From Pachysolen tannophilus NRRL Y-2460 (Eukaryota > Ascomycota > Pichiomycetes > Alaninales > Pachysolenaceae), in contig KV454011.1 in NCBI GenBank assembly GCA_001661245.1, forward strand, positions 898,426 through 962,425: 64,000 bases of DNA, in the 5' to 3' direction. This document shows, in pieces, positions 54,886-64,000 of this stretch (positions are counted from its first letter, which is position 1; each line of letters opens with the position of its first letter). A model generated the notes under the pieces. The model was not told the DNA's origin. It searched no databases and saw only the letters and a list, made by a program, of their open reading frames with translations. A program made the position numbers and the translations under genes.

Positions 54886-55126
54886 ACTTAAAAAATAAAA
54901 TAACTAAATATTGAATTTTTCCTTTTTTTTTTTTTTTTTTTGGAGAAAGAATCTTATTTTTATAGATTTTTTTTGAGTTATACATACGAGATTGTAGGTG
55001 AATATTTAAGTAAATATATCTTCGATTATATAATGAATTTTATTTATATGAGGTAGTATAGTCTTAATATTGTTCGTTACTCATGGATTGAAGTGGATGT
55101 AAGAAAAAATTAAAAAAATATTAAAG

Positions 55127-55199
55127 CACCCATGCTGGGAGTCGAACCCAGAATCTTTTGATTAGAAGTCAAACGCGTTAACCATTACGCTACACGGGC
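55127..55199 (-). tRNA. tRNA-Arg (TCT)
   Basis: The 73-nt sequence has a paired acceptor stem (with a G-T pair at 1-72), D arm GCGTAATGGTTAACGC, anticodon loop CTTCTAA with anticodon TCT, and T arm CTGGGTTCGACTCCCAG. There is no intron. It closely resembles yeast tRNA-Arg(UCU). A T-rich terminator follows on the transcribed strand. Confidence 0.92.
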
Positions 55200-55451
55200 T
55201 TTCAATATATCTGTTTCGAAGCCGGTACTACTCTTGAGGAGTAGAAGCATCCATTATATTATATATTATTTGATCATTAGAAGAGAAACTTTTATTAAAT
55301 TATAAATATAATCTTTATATAGCAAAAAAGTAATTGACAATGAATAGAAAAAAAAAATTTTGGAATTCAGCAACAAAATATTTGGAAAATGGAAAAACAA
55401 TAGAAGGGCAAAAATTATACTTTGTTTTTGCAATCTTTCTATATTCTTATG

Positions 55452-56444
55452 TCAAACAGTCTTCTTACTTCTACTGCTCATCCTTAATTTTTTTTTCAAA
55501 TTAGTAACCTCTTTGATTTCCTCCATTCGTTTTTTCGCAGCCTTCTTATTATTCATATAGATAGGTCTTTCATCATTGTAACCATCACATTTTAGTCCTA
55601 GTCTAGAACATTCAGAACATAATGGTTTTTCTTCTGGGCATTTTTTTCTGCGTAACCTGCAAGTCCAACAGCCATTTCTTGACCTAGCAGTTGAAAGTTT
55701 AGTGTAGGTTGTCTCCATTTTCTTTGAGCGTTTGACTGACTTTGTTTTTTTAGCAGAATGATCATCGACTTCTTTATGATCACCTTCGTCTATTTCAGGG
55801 TCAAATGTTTCTGTTTGAGACAGTTCTGAAGATGGCTTAATAGTCTTAGTATTCTTTGAAGATGGACGTGATGTTTCTGAGAACGATTCATTAAAATAAT
55901 ATTTTGGTTTAGAAATTTTTCTTTTCGGTCTTTGTGAAATCAAATTTTTAGGTGACTCTTTGTTTGTAGTCGATGCTGATGCTGAAGTTGTGAAATTTAC
56001 TTCGTTTTCTTTAATCGTAGCCTTAGTAGATAATTTTCTTTTCTTTTTCTTGACTTGTGAATTATCTTGTTTGAATTTCCTTGTTAAAGTTTTTCTGCTC
56101 TTGATTTCTTGTTTTAAAGGTGAAGACAAGGAAATTTTACTCTTATTATTGAAGTCTCTTAGCTTTTTGAAATTTTTTTTACTAGGTTCCTGATTTTTCG
56201 AAATACTATTCTCTTGTCTTGTCGAATTCACATTTGACTCTTTTAAAATTCTGTTGGACTTTTCTTCGGTTCCAATGTCATCTTTAGTTTTAAAAACTTC
56301 CTTTTTCTTTCTTGTTTGATTGCTAGTTTCAGACTCTGTTGCTGAAGATTCAATTGAGTCACTAAGAAAATTCTGAGATGAAGAAGTAAAATGTACACTA
56401 TGAGTTAAGTTGGTTGAAGTTTCGATGATGTTACTTTTATTCAA
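55452..56444 (-). CDS. UME6-like C-terminal Zn2Cys6 protein, start codon not found
   Basis: The frame has 330 codons. The zinc cluster is near the C-terminus: RNGCWTCRLRRKKC then CSECSRLGLKC, followed by ERPIYMNN-KKA-KKRMEEIKEV. A C-terminal cluster with this tail is the mark of Ume6, the Sin3-Rpd3 recruiting regulator of meiotic and filamentation genes. The rest is Ser/Thr/Lys-rich and disordered. The first ATG in frame is at about codon 238, yet the preceding codons look coding. All three minus frames are closed just upstream of 56444, so a simple frameshift does not supply a start. Ume6 proteins are usually 800 residues or more, so the N-terminus may be missing, spliced from elsewhere, rearranged, or initiated at a near-cognate TTG. 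Confidence 0.65.
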   Translation of the reverse strand: MNKSNIIETSTNLTHSVHFTSSSQNFLSDSIESSATESETSNQTRKKKEVFKTKDDIGTEEKSNRILKESNVNSTRQENSISKNQEPSKKNFKKLRDFNNKSKISLSSPLKQEIKSRKTLTRKFKQDNSQVKKKKRKLSTKATIKENEVNFTTSASASTTNKESPKNLISQRPKRKISKPKYYFNESFSETSRPSSKNTKTIKPSSELSQTETFDPEIDEGDHKEVDDHSAKKTKSVKRSKKMETTYTKLSTARSRNGCWTCRLRRKKCPEEKPLCSECSRLGLKCDGYNDERPIYMNNKKAAKKRMEEIKEVTNLKKKLRMSSRSKKTV

Positions 56445-56602
56445 TCACCAGTATCGTATTAATCTTCTTAGTTAATATTTTCGTTCCTTTTATTTCTAAT
56501 CTAATTGTTTTTCTGCTTATCTAGCATAGATTGCTTTTTTGTTTGTTTTTTTTGTTTTTTTTCTTTAATTTTATAAGGTTTTCACCTTTTTGTCGGCAAT
56601 AC

Positions 56603-57691
56603 ATGACTAGTAAAGTATTAATTAGAAAACAAACCGATTTTATGGAGATGGTTAAAAACCGTAGTAGTTTACTATCACTGTCAGCCCCCATGTATACATT
56701 TTATGATGATGCAAATAACATATCAGATACTGAGAAGACTGATTCTCCGAGTCAAGTTATGAGTTCGATGAACACCTCAATTTCTTCTCGCAAACATATT
56801 TCATCTGCAAACAGTTCAAAACTCCAATTGGATAAACTTATGAAGGCAATAGATCTGGAAAAATATCTTGCTGAAGATGATCGGGAATTAATCAACATGG
56901 ATTTGAATAATGAACCTCCTTTGCAAGAGGATATCAGTTATATAAGACCTTCATCACCCGTAATTGTCAACGTTGCTAATAAGGAAAATAATGATCCAAT
57001 GGAGCAGATCAATGGCGAAAATTATCACATGTTTAATGGTGTGAGTAACGGTATCACTGATTCATTAGGAAATAGTGGACAAAACGATAAAAACACTTTA
57101 TTGCCATCAAATTTACTATCAATTGAGTATGATACTCTTCAGGAAAAACATCAACACCATCATGGAGTTGATTCAACAAATGGTACTACTATTCTAAGCG
57201 GTAGTTACACCTCTTTATATGTCTCAAATAAGCATGACCATAATGGTACTAGTACTATGTGGTCAAGGTTGCCGACTCGTGATCACAGTTTTTATGCTCA
57301 AGAATGTGGTTCACCTCTAAAAAACACAGGATTTATTAGAGAAAACTTAGCATCTTATTATCCGTTAAGTAGTTCTTCTTCTTTACCAACGTCTAGGGAT
57401 GTTACAAGATTACCTCAGTCGGCCCTGGGCCCACAAAACACTGACGTTACTCAACGTTCAATGTCCGTCAAGAAAAGTAAAAATATCACAACTTTTCAAA
57501 AAAAGTCAGGAGGAGTCTCTACAAGATTGAGACAAAGAATATTTCAAAAAAAAGAGATGTTTTCTTGTTCTTATATAGTATGCGCAATCTTCCGCACAAG
57601 TCTGCATTTCATGCATTTTTTTTTAAATTTTTGCTCTTTCGCGCTACGACACTTGAAGTGTTGTATCGCCAATAAAGGAATACTACTGTAA
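56603..57691 (+). CDS. uncharacterised Ser/Asn-rich protein
   Basis: The frame from ATG 56603 gives 362 residues, MTSKVLIRKQTDFMEMVKNRS onward. I do not recognise it. It is rich in Ser, Asn and Asp, has no membrane segment in its first 320 residues and includes SSRKHISSANSSKLQLDKLMKA and a basic segment STRLRQRIFQKK near residue 315. After that the sequence becomes Cys/Phe-rich (MFSCSYIVCAIF...) and looks like read-through into non-coding DNA, so the true end or a splice site may lie near 57550. It is divergent to the UME6-like frame, 158 bp away. It may be an independent regulator or a displaced part of that neighbour. Confidence 0.5.
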   Translation: MTSKVLIRKQTDFMEMVKNRSSLLSLSAPMYTFYDDANNISDTEKTDSPSQVMSSMNTSISSRKHISSANSSKLQLDKLMKAIDLEKYLAEDDRELINMDLNNEPPLQEDISYIRPSSPVIVNVANKENNDPMEQINGENYHMFNGVSNGITDSLGNSGQNDKNTLLPSNLLSIEYDTLQEKHQHHHGVDSTNGTTILSGSYTSLYVSNKHDHNGTSTMWSRLPTRDHSFYAQECGSPLKNTGFIRENLASYYPLSSSSSLPTSRDVTRLPQSALGPQNTDVTQRSMSVKKSKNITTFQKKSGGVSTRLRQRIFQKKEMFSCSYIVCAIFRTSLHFMHFFLNFCSFALRHLKCCIANKGILL

Positions 57692-57885
57692 CTACAATAT
57701 ATAAATATAAAAAATAGAGAGAATCTTCAAAAATGAAAATGAATAATATTAATACAATTCTAAATAAGCTTCAAAATAATCATTAACAAATCTCATAACT
57801 ATATACTGGGCACTTAATTTTTCTTAAGCTTTCTTTTCTTTTTTTTTTTTTTTTTTTTTTTCTTTGCGGCGAGGATGATCGAAAA

Positions 57886-60575
57886 CTAATATACAATTAA
57901 TCTTTCATCATCTGGTTTTGGAGTTATCCCCGCCGTATATGCTAAAAAAGAATTATTATAATCTGTAGTATTAGCTGATTTTGTAAGGTCACCGGCACTA
58001 CCAAATGGGACCATTGTTTTGGAAGAAATAGGAGGTGGAACGATATTTAAAGATGATGATTCTCTTGGTGAAAAAGGTATTTCATACTCATTTTTATAGA
58101 AAACCTCTGGAATCTTTGATTCTATTAAATTCCTTGCATCACGTTCTTGACTTTCAGCAGATTTATTGCCTCCCCTTGAAATTGGATTTTCATTCAAACA
58201 TTCCTCGCTATACCATGATGGTAAATTTTGGAAAATGTTAATAGGTTGAGTCCATTCAATATCTTCATCAATTTCCTTATCTATCACTTCATGTTGTCTG
58301 AAAGCTGCAGCTTCTCCAGCAGTGCTCAAATCTTTATTGTTAAAAGAAGCTCTTTCATAGGTATCATGGAAATATTTAATTTGAACCAATTTTTCATCGT
58401 TAAATCTAACTCCATGAGATGCTGCCTTACGAACTTTTCTCTTTGGCAGGTCTTCACCACCTTTCATTCTTAATATACTAACTAAACCATTTGAATCCTT
58501 AACTCTTTCTTCCTGTTCTGTGGTTTCATTTTTGGATTGGGAGTCACTTGTTTTTGCTTCCTCATTTTTCTGGAATTCAGTCTTGTTCTTAGCAACAAAA
58601 TCTTTAAATGACCAAACTTTACTATTATTGTTGTTGGAAGAATTATCTGATAAATTTGCAGGTTTATTATTGTTAGATGAATTAACTGATGAGTCCACCT
58701 TGATAGCTTTGTTTCCTTGAGTAATTTTTTTGGAATCGTTAATAAAAATTGATGATTTCGTAGCATAAGGAGCAGAAACAACAGGTTTAATACCAGCTTC
58801 TGTGAAAAAAGATCTTTGACCTGAAGAAGATGTTGATGAAGGTAAATTACTTGTATTAGAAGGTGTAGATGTAGACGTGCTATTCAGTGACACTGAGGAT
58901 TGTTTATGAAGTGAAGATTTTGGAGACGTTGATGTTTTGTCAACAAATTTTAAAAATTCTTCCGCTTGTTTTTTAATCTTTTCATCAAATACATTTTTAT
59001 CCTTAATCTTTTCGATAAATTTTAAAAATTGTAGACGTTCTAACGTCTGTTTCCTTAACTCCATTATTTTGAAAATTGAAATTATTGAAGATACAGCAGC
59101 AGAATCTTTTTCTCTTAAATCTGACTTAAACCAATTTAAAATTCTCAAAAAGTACTTTGTATTTAAAGCCATATAAGACCAAAATTCGAGATTTTTTATA
59201 GCAGTAGCCGAATAACGTAACACAACATAACGATAATCTGGTTTCTTATGGAAGGTCTTTTCAGGTATAGCCAAAATGATTTTACCTATCCTATCGCTTA
59301 ATTTTTCATGATTTTTACCATAAAATTTAATATTATCTATAATTAACTTTTTCAATTCACTTTCAGCTCCACCATTCAGTTTCTCTTCCATTAACTTTGT
59401 CAAGTTAGACAATTCTTTTTCAAATTTGATATCATTTGATATAGATTCTTCAGATTTATTATTTTCTAAAACTTCAGTTTTCTGTTTCTTTGACCCAACT
59501 AATTCTTCCATGCTTGAACGTTTAAGACCATTTGAATCACTCGGAAGTTGCAGAGATAGAGATAAAGACAGAGGCTTACCTGTAACCGATTTGGAATCAG
59601 ATTCTGAAGATGATAACTGAGATAATTCAGATTTCGGTGTTGAAAATGTAAGAACATTATTTTTTTTCAGTGAAGATTTCTGCTTTATCTGCAATTTATT
59701 TGATTCATTATTTGAAATGATCTCACTTGGCTCAGAGGATAAAATTTTCTTTTTAGTTGTCTTTTTCACTTTAGTATTTTTAGCATTACCTTCTTCTTGT
59801 TTCTGATTTGGAGGAGGTATAAATCCTGATTTAGGTTTCAACGATTCATTTTCACCAAGTTGTCGGAGTGGGGTAATATTACTACGTAGAGAGTTTCCTT
59901 CAATTTTTTTTGGAAGCACTTGTGGTATGTCAATCGGATGATAAAAATTTTGAACACTCTGTGGTTGTAGTTGTTGTTGCTGCTGTTGCTGTTGCTGTGG
60001 TTGGTGCTGTTGTTGTACAATTTGAGGCAGTTGACCAATCATAGCACTAAGATGTTGGGTATCATTATTGTCTGGAATAGAACCCCCTTGTCCTCCCATA
60101 TCTTTAAGCATGCCATTATTATAAGGAACATTAGTCATTTGTTGATACAGAAGAATGGCGTTTAAATTGTCCAAATTGTTAATTGATGCCAGTGGATTAT
60201 CTCTATTTGGCTGTACTGGCTGAATATAATACGGCTGCTGGTATAGCTGTTGCGGCTTTTGCTGAAGTTGTTGTTGGTTATTGTTATTATAATAAGGATA
60301 AAAGTCTAAATTGTCAGTAACGTCTTGATCATGGAGCTTACCATTATAATTTAAAAAAACTTACTTGGCTGCTGTTGCTGTTGCTGCTGTTGCTGCTGCT
60401 GTTGCTGCGAAGGGAAAACTTGGAATGAATTCATCAGCGGCATTTGCATCACAGGACCTTGATTCTGTCCTTGTATACTGTTTTGCATCACATTATTGCT
60501 GTTATTACTAACATTATTAACTATTTGCAGCTTATTTGGGAAATAATTCGAATAGTTGCTATTATTAAAATCCAT
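57886..60575 (-). CDS. Ref2/PNUTS-like subunit of the mRNA 3'-end processing machinery
   Basis: With a candidate 59-nt intron (60306-60364) two exons give 876 residues. The N-terminus (MDFNNSNYSNYF) is Asn/Gln-rich with two poly-Gln tracts coded by GCTGTT-type repeats. A helical domain lies mid-protein (KKLIIDNIKFYGKNHEKLSDRIGKIIL ... SIISIFKIMELRKQTLERL), like the N-terminal domain of TFIIS/PNUTS proteins. Near the C-terminus HGVRFNDEKLVQIKYF-DTYERASF is the PP1-binding segment found in PNUTS and yeast Ref2, which hold Glc7 phosphatase in the CPF/APT complex. KSFFTEAGIKP-like and WSFKDFVAKNKTEF elements precede it. Orthology to REF2 is likely but not certain. Confidence 0.65.
60306..60364 (-). 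other. candidate intron of the REF2-like gene
   Basis: The coding strand reads GTAAGT at the 5' side, TACTGAC near the 3' side and TTTAG at the end. Removal joins the frames exactly and the summed exons are 2631 nt, a multiple of three. The branch is one base off consensus and very near the 3' site. The alternative is a missing T in the T7 run at 60353-60359. Confidence 0.5.
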
Positions 60576-61376
60576 CTTTTTTTGTTTTTTTTTCTATTTT
60601 AAATCAATTAAAACACCCAAATATCTCTCTTTATAGATCAATACGAAAAAGCTTACTTATTTAGTCTTAACTCCTTCCGCACTGAAATATACTTGTATTT
60701 ATAGTTGGGACTTGTAATTTTACTCTCAAATAAAATTGTGTCCCGATATTAAGGTCTTTACTTTCTGCTGTATATCGATATATGTATATATAACAAAAGG
60801 CAGTAGGAATAAGAATAATAGCTTTCTTAATATATAATAGTAAAATGCTATAAGATGAAACGATAACAAATAAAAAAAAAAAAAAAAAGAAAAAAAAATT
60901 CAATATAAGTAAAAAATTAAATTTTTACCAATATAATTCTACTTTTTACTTCTAAAATACTTTTAATCGATAGATTGATTGATACAACAATAATATTCCT
61001 CTTGTTTTAATTTAATTAATAGTTATTATGTTATGTTAAGTAAATTTTTTCTCTTTAAATATAAAAATTAAAAAAAATTAAAAAAAATTAAAAAAAAAAA
61101 TACTCGCCACAAATTACTTCGAAAAGTAATAATTAATGGGGCTAATTTAATTACCAATTTAAGGCATTTTTGTGGCTAGATTTTATTTATTTCTTTTCTC
61201 TTTGAAAATTTTTCATGCATAAAATAATAGGGTATAGTAAGATAGCAGGCGTCCCATCAGATCCTCATCTTCATAAATACATATATATATATATATATAT
61301 ATATAAGAATAGATATTTATATTGATAGATCTTTCAGAGTCCCTGGAGTTAATTCAGTAAGATATTTGTTTTTTAA
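60576..61376. promoter_or_regulatory. divergent promoter, REF2-like gene and MSS116
   Basis: The 800-bp spacer is strongly AT-rich, with an A-run near 60872-60898, an AT dinucleotide tract at 61278-61305 and a potentially folded segment at 61106-61176. No coding gene is supported. Confidence 0.5.
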
Positions 61377-63494
61377 ATGCAAAGAATTTCAAGGGTATTG
61401 GTACTCGCAAGTACTAGGAATAGCTTGAATTCTAAAATCATCTTGAATCAAGTCCGTTTATTTTCATCTGATCAGATAAAGTTAGAAGGCTACGATTATA
61501 CCAAGAGAGGAGGTTCTAAAAGTTATAAAAGTAACAGTTACGATAGATTCAGTAGTGGTAGAGGTGGATTTAAGAATGATAACAAGAGGAATTTTAGAAA
61601 TAACAATAACAACAATGATAAAAGATATAATAATAGATTTAATCAACGTTCAAATTATTTACTGGAAGAGGAAGAACCTTTGAAGGAAAGAACTTTTCCT
61701 CCTTTAAAGGAGTTGGATGAATCACTTAAGGTGATTAAGACGAGTAAAGTTGAAGATTCTTTGTTGGATGAAGATATTAAGAAAGCTTTCAAGAGACATG
61801 TTGGTGAAACTTTTACTCCATGTCAAGAACAATCGATAAATTATTTTGTTAATAATGAAAGAGGTATTATTGTTAGAGCAAAGACAGGGACTGGTAAGAC
61901 TTTTGCATTTGGATTACCTATTTTCCAAGGTTTGAAAGAGATGTCTAAAAACGCTAAAAAATTGACTTCTGTAGATTCTGTTATATTTGCACCAACTAGA
62001 GATTTAGCAGTACAAACTAAAAATTCTTTAGAAAAAGTTTGGATGGATTCAAAAACTTCAATAAGAAATAATAAAATTGTTTTAGTAACTGGTAAGATTC
62101 CTATTCGTGCTCAGTTACAAGCTTTTCAAGGCCATGAAAAACCACCGATTGTTGTGGCAACACCTGGTAGATTTATTGATTTAATTGAAAATGAACCAGC
62201 TTTCACTAATGCAATGAAAAACGTTCAGAACGTTGTTATTGATGAAGCTGATGAATTATTGAGTCAAAATTTTAAATCTGATTTGGAATCAATATTTGGT
62301 ACTTTGAAAAAATTAAGTGAAAATGAATCAGATGTCAAATTTAAGACTTTTTTATTTAGTGCAACCATGTCCAATAATGTGTATGAATTAGCTGATAATG
62401 TTATTGGTGAAGGATATGAGTTTATTGATGCCAATAAAGGTGAATCTACTGAAGTTAACAAGAACATCAAGCAGTCCTTAGTTGTTACTAACTCTATTTT
62501 TGAAAGTTATGCTTCTGCATTACAATTTATTAAATCTAAAGTTGAAAATCCAGATTTTAAACCAATTATTTTTTTACCAAATACTTATAGTGTTGATTTT
62601 TTCCATGATTTATTATTTAAATATTTGAAGCAACAAGAAAATGTTCCATCTTATATGCTTCCTCAAGTTTTAAAAATTCATGGTAAATTAACTCAAGGTG
62701 AACGTAATCGTGCTCAACGTGGTTTCAGAGGTGAAATGCAAACTGATAGATATGATAGATATTCAAGAGGTAAGAAACAACAACCTCAAAAAGCTAGATC
62801 ATCAATCTTGGTTGCTTCAAATGTTGTCTCTAGAGGAATGGATTTTCCAAATGTTACCCACGTTATCCAAATTGGTGTTAACCCAGATTTATCCAACTAT
62901 ACCCATAGAGTTGGTAGAACCGGTAGAGCAGGTAAAGAAGGTCATTCCTTATTGATTTCTACCGATTTTGAAATGCCATTTGTTAAGAAGTTGATTGAGC
63001 ATGGTAATGAGTTCCAAGAAGAGTTAACATACGAGAAAAATGAAGAACAAGAACAAATAATTAAAGAGTGTGCTAAAGGAATGAATTTCGAAGAAATTGC
63101 AAGTGTTAATCTTGGCGTTTATACCAACTTACCGTCAAGATATGGTGCTATCAAGAAAAGAGATTATATCAAAGGTTGTTCTGACTTATACAGGGATTTA
63201 CAAGTTGATCCAGAAGAACACGATAAACCATTTTTATCCAGGTCAGTAGCTCAAAGATTAGGTATGAATGATTCATATTCTTCCAAATACTTCAACATTG
63301 GAAGAAGAACTAGCGGATACCAACAAGATGATTATGATCAAGGTTTCAGTAGCAACAATAATGATAATTATGGTAAAAATAGATTCTCCAGTAATAACAA
63401 CTCTTATGAATCAAAGTATTCTAGCGATTCAAGGGGTTATAATAGTTCGAGAAACAGCAGTTCAAGAAATGACAGTTCAAGAAACAAATATTAG
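61377..63494 (+). CDS. MSS116: mitochondrial DEAD-box RNA helicase Mss116
   Basis: The 705-residue protein has a basic mitochondrial presequence (MQRISRVLVLASTRNSLNSK), an Arg/Gly/Asn-rich linker, and the full helicase core: FTPCQEQSI (Q motif), AKTGTGKT (motif I), PTRDLAVQ, TPGRFI, DEADELL (motif II), SATMS (motif III) and HRVGRTGRAG (motif VI). An extension after the core (EIASVNLGVYTNLPSRYGAIKKRDYIKGCSDLYRDL) and a basic Asn/Ser/Arg-rich tail are as in yeast Mss116, which helps group I and II intron splicing and RNA folding in mitochondria. Only one CTG codon was found in the whole gene. Complete. Confidence 0.93.
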   Translation: MQRISRVLVLASTRNSLNSKIILNQVRLFSSDQIKLEGYDYTKRGGSKSYKSNSYDRFSSGRGGFKNDNKRNFRNNNNNNDKRYNNRFNQRSNYLLEEEEPLKERTFPPLKELDESLKVIKTSKVEDSLLDEDIKKAFKRHVGETFTPCQEQSINYFVNNERGIIVRAKTGTGKTFAFGLPIFQGLKEMSKNAKKLTSVDSVIFAPTRDLAVQTKNSLEKVWMDSKTSIRNNKIVLVTGKIPIRAQLQAFQGHEKPPIVVATPGRFIDLIENEPAFTNAMKNVQNVVIDEADELLSQNFKSDLESIFGTLKKLSENESDVKFKTFLFSATMSNNVYELADNVIGEGYEFIDANKGESTEVNKNIKQSLVVTNSIFESYASALQFIKSKVENPDFKPIIFLPNTYSVDFFHDLLFKYLKQQENVPSYMLPQVLKIHGKLTQGERNRAQRGFRGEMQTDRYDRYSRGKKQQPQKARSSILVASNVVSRGMDFPNVTHVIQIGVNPDLSNYTHRVGRTGRAGKEGHSLLISTDFEMPFVKKLIEHGNEFQEELTYEKNEEQEQIIKECAKGMNFEEIASVNLGVYTNLPSRYGAIKKRDYIKGCSDLYRDLQVDPEEHDKPFLSRSVAQRLGMNDSYSSKYFNIGRRTSGYQQDDYDQGFSSNNNDNYGKNRFSSNNNSYESKYSSDSRGYNSSRNSSSRNDSSRNKY

Positions 63495-63699
63495 GGCTAG
63501 TTCAACGCATCGTTTTGTAAAATAGTTGGTTATATTATATATCTTTTCAGTTTAGTTCCAAGTCTTGTATATAGCTATTAAAAGAATAGTAAAAGAATTA
63601 AGTCGTGTGTAGAAGTTTTTTCTCTATTTTATACCAAATTTTTAAATGAAAATATAGTTGAAGAAGTTGATATTTGGATATTGAAAGTGTGTATGGAAG

Positions 63700-64000
63700 A
63701 TGTTTCCGTCCAAGGTCTATGTATTGGGAGTGGGGAGTATAGGTTGTCTTGTTTCAACGCAGCTTGCAAAGATTTCGGATAGGCAAATTGTATTGTTATT
63801 GAAAGATGAATTAACTTTGAACAAGTTTTTAAATAATGAATCAACTTTAAGATATGAAAATTTGATAAATTTGAGGAACCCAATAATACAAGATTTTAAA
63901 TTTAAAGCTCTTTCAAGTGTTCCTAAGAACCAGTTTGGCAAAGTAGATTTTATTGAAAATTTAATAGTGACTACGAAATCGTATCAAACTTTACGAGGTT
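63700..64000 (+). CDS. ketopantoate reductase-like (PAN5/PanE family), partial
   Basis: The first 100 residues are in the window; the gene runs off the right edge. From ATG 63700 the protein reads MFPSKVYVLGVGSIGCLVSTQL, with an N-terminal Rossmann nucleotide motif GVGSIG, and later FIENLIVTTKSYQTLRG, which matches the NLVVTTKTYQT block of yeast Pan5. The family reduces 2-dehydropantoate to pantoate in coenzyme A synthesis, though some fungal members have other roles. An in-frame stop lies 18 bp upstream, fixing the start. Overlapping minus-strand frames here are shadows. Confidence 0.72.
   Translation, partial: MFPSKVYVLGVGSIGCLVSTQLAKISDRQIVLLLKDELTLNKFLNNESTLRYENLINLRNPIIQDFKFKALSSVPKNQFGKVDFIENLIVTTKSYQTLRG

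Overview
The window is nuclear chromosomal DNA of an ascomycete (budding) yeast. It is very AT-rich, has compact mostly intron-poor genes on both strands, carries three nuclear-type tRNA genes, and holds clear orthologues of Saccharomyces genes (AVL9, TRM82, RVB1, GPN3, MSC2, PAH1, LIP2, BNA5, ERG7, CSC1, ARV1, MSS116). Two beta-1,2-mannosyltransferase (BMT) genes and a PGA59/62-like small GPI wall protein point to the Candida/Debaryomyces side of the yeasts. CTG codons are rare and fall where relatives have Ala, Asn or Glu, or in Ser/Thr-rich tracts, which suggests a CUG-reassigned clade (most likely Ser). The species cannot be named. I saw no transposon, LTR element, virus-like element or CRISPR.

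Layout. 0-9 kb: GPI wall protein; AVL9, TRM82 (frame broken at a homopolymer), tRNA-Met and RVB1 on the minus strand. 9-18 kb: HST3/HST4-type sirtuin (+), then GPN3, MSC2 and a SUL-type sulfate permease (-). 18-25 kb: large ARG81-like zinc-cluster regulator (-), then PAH1 lipin (+) with a 5' intron. 25-34 kb: tricalbin (-), for which I reconstruct three exons including a 24-nt micro-exon; LIP2 (+); a FAR10/VPS64-like FHA protein and BNA5 (-). 34.4-36.9 kb has no recognisable gene. 36.9-41.8 kb: one whole BMT gene, then a second copy split by an inversion of about 0.68 kb. 43-51 kb: ERG7 and CSC1 (+), ARV1 (-), NUP42-like FG nucleoporin (+). 51-64 kb: tRNA-Tyr with intron, EST1/EBS1-like gene (frame broken at a poly-A run), tRNA-Arg, UME6-like zinc-cluster ORF without a start codon, an unrecognised ORF, a REF2/PNUTS-like gene (-), MSS116 (+), and the start of a PAN5-like ketopantoate reductase cut by the window end.

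The genes are mostly unrelated housekeeping functions: lipid and sterol (PAH1, ERG7, ARV1, tricalbin), cell wall and glycans (GPI protein, BMTs), NAD and chromatin (BNA5, HST3/4, RVB1), sulfate uptake, mRNA 3'-end formation and export (REF2, NUP42) and mitochondria (LIP2, MSS116). Readable regulatory logic is a cluster of Cbf1-type and Met31/32-type motifs upstream of the sulfate permease and a sterol response element upstream of ERG7.

The most notable structures are the inversion-split BMT copy, the tricalbin micro-exon, the PAH1 intron that is open and a multiple of three, the CTG-codon evidence, and homopolymer breaks in TRM82 and the EST1/EBS1-like gene that each look one base short.
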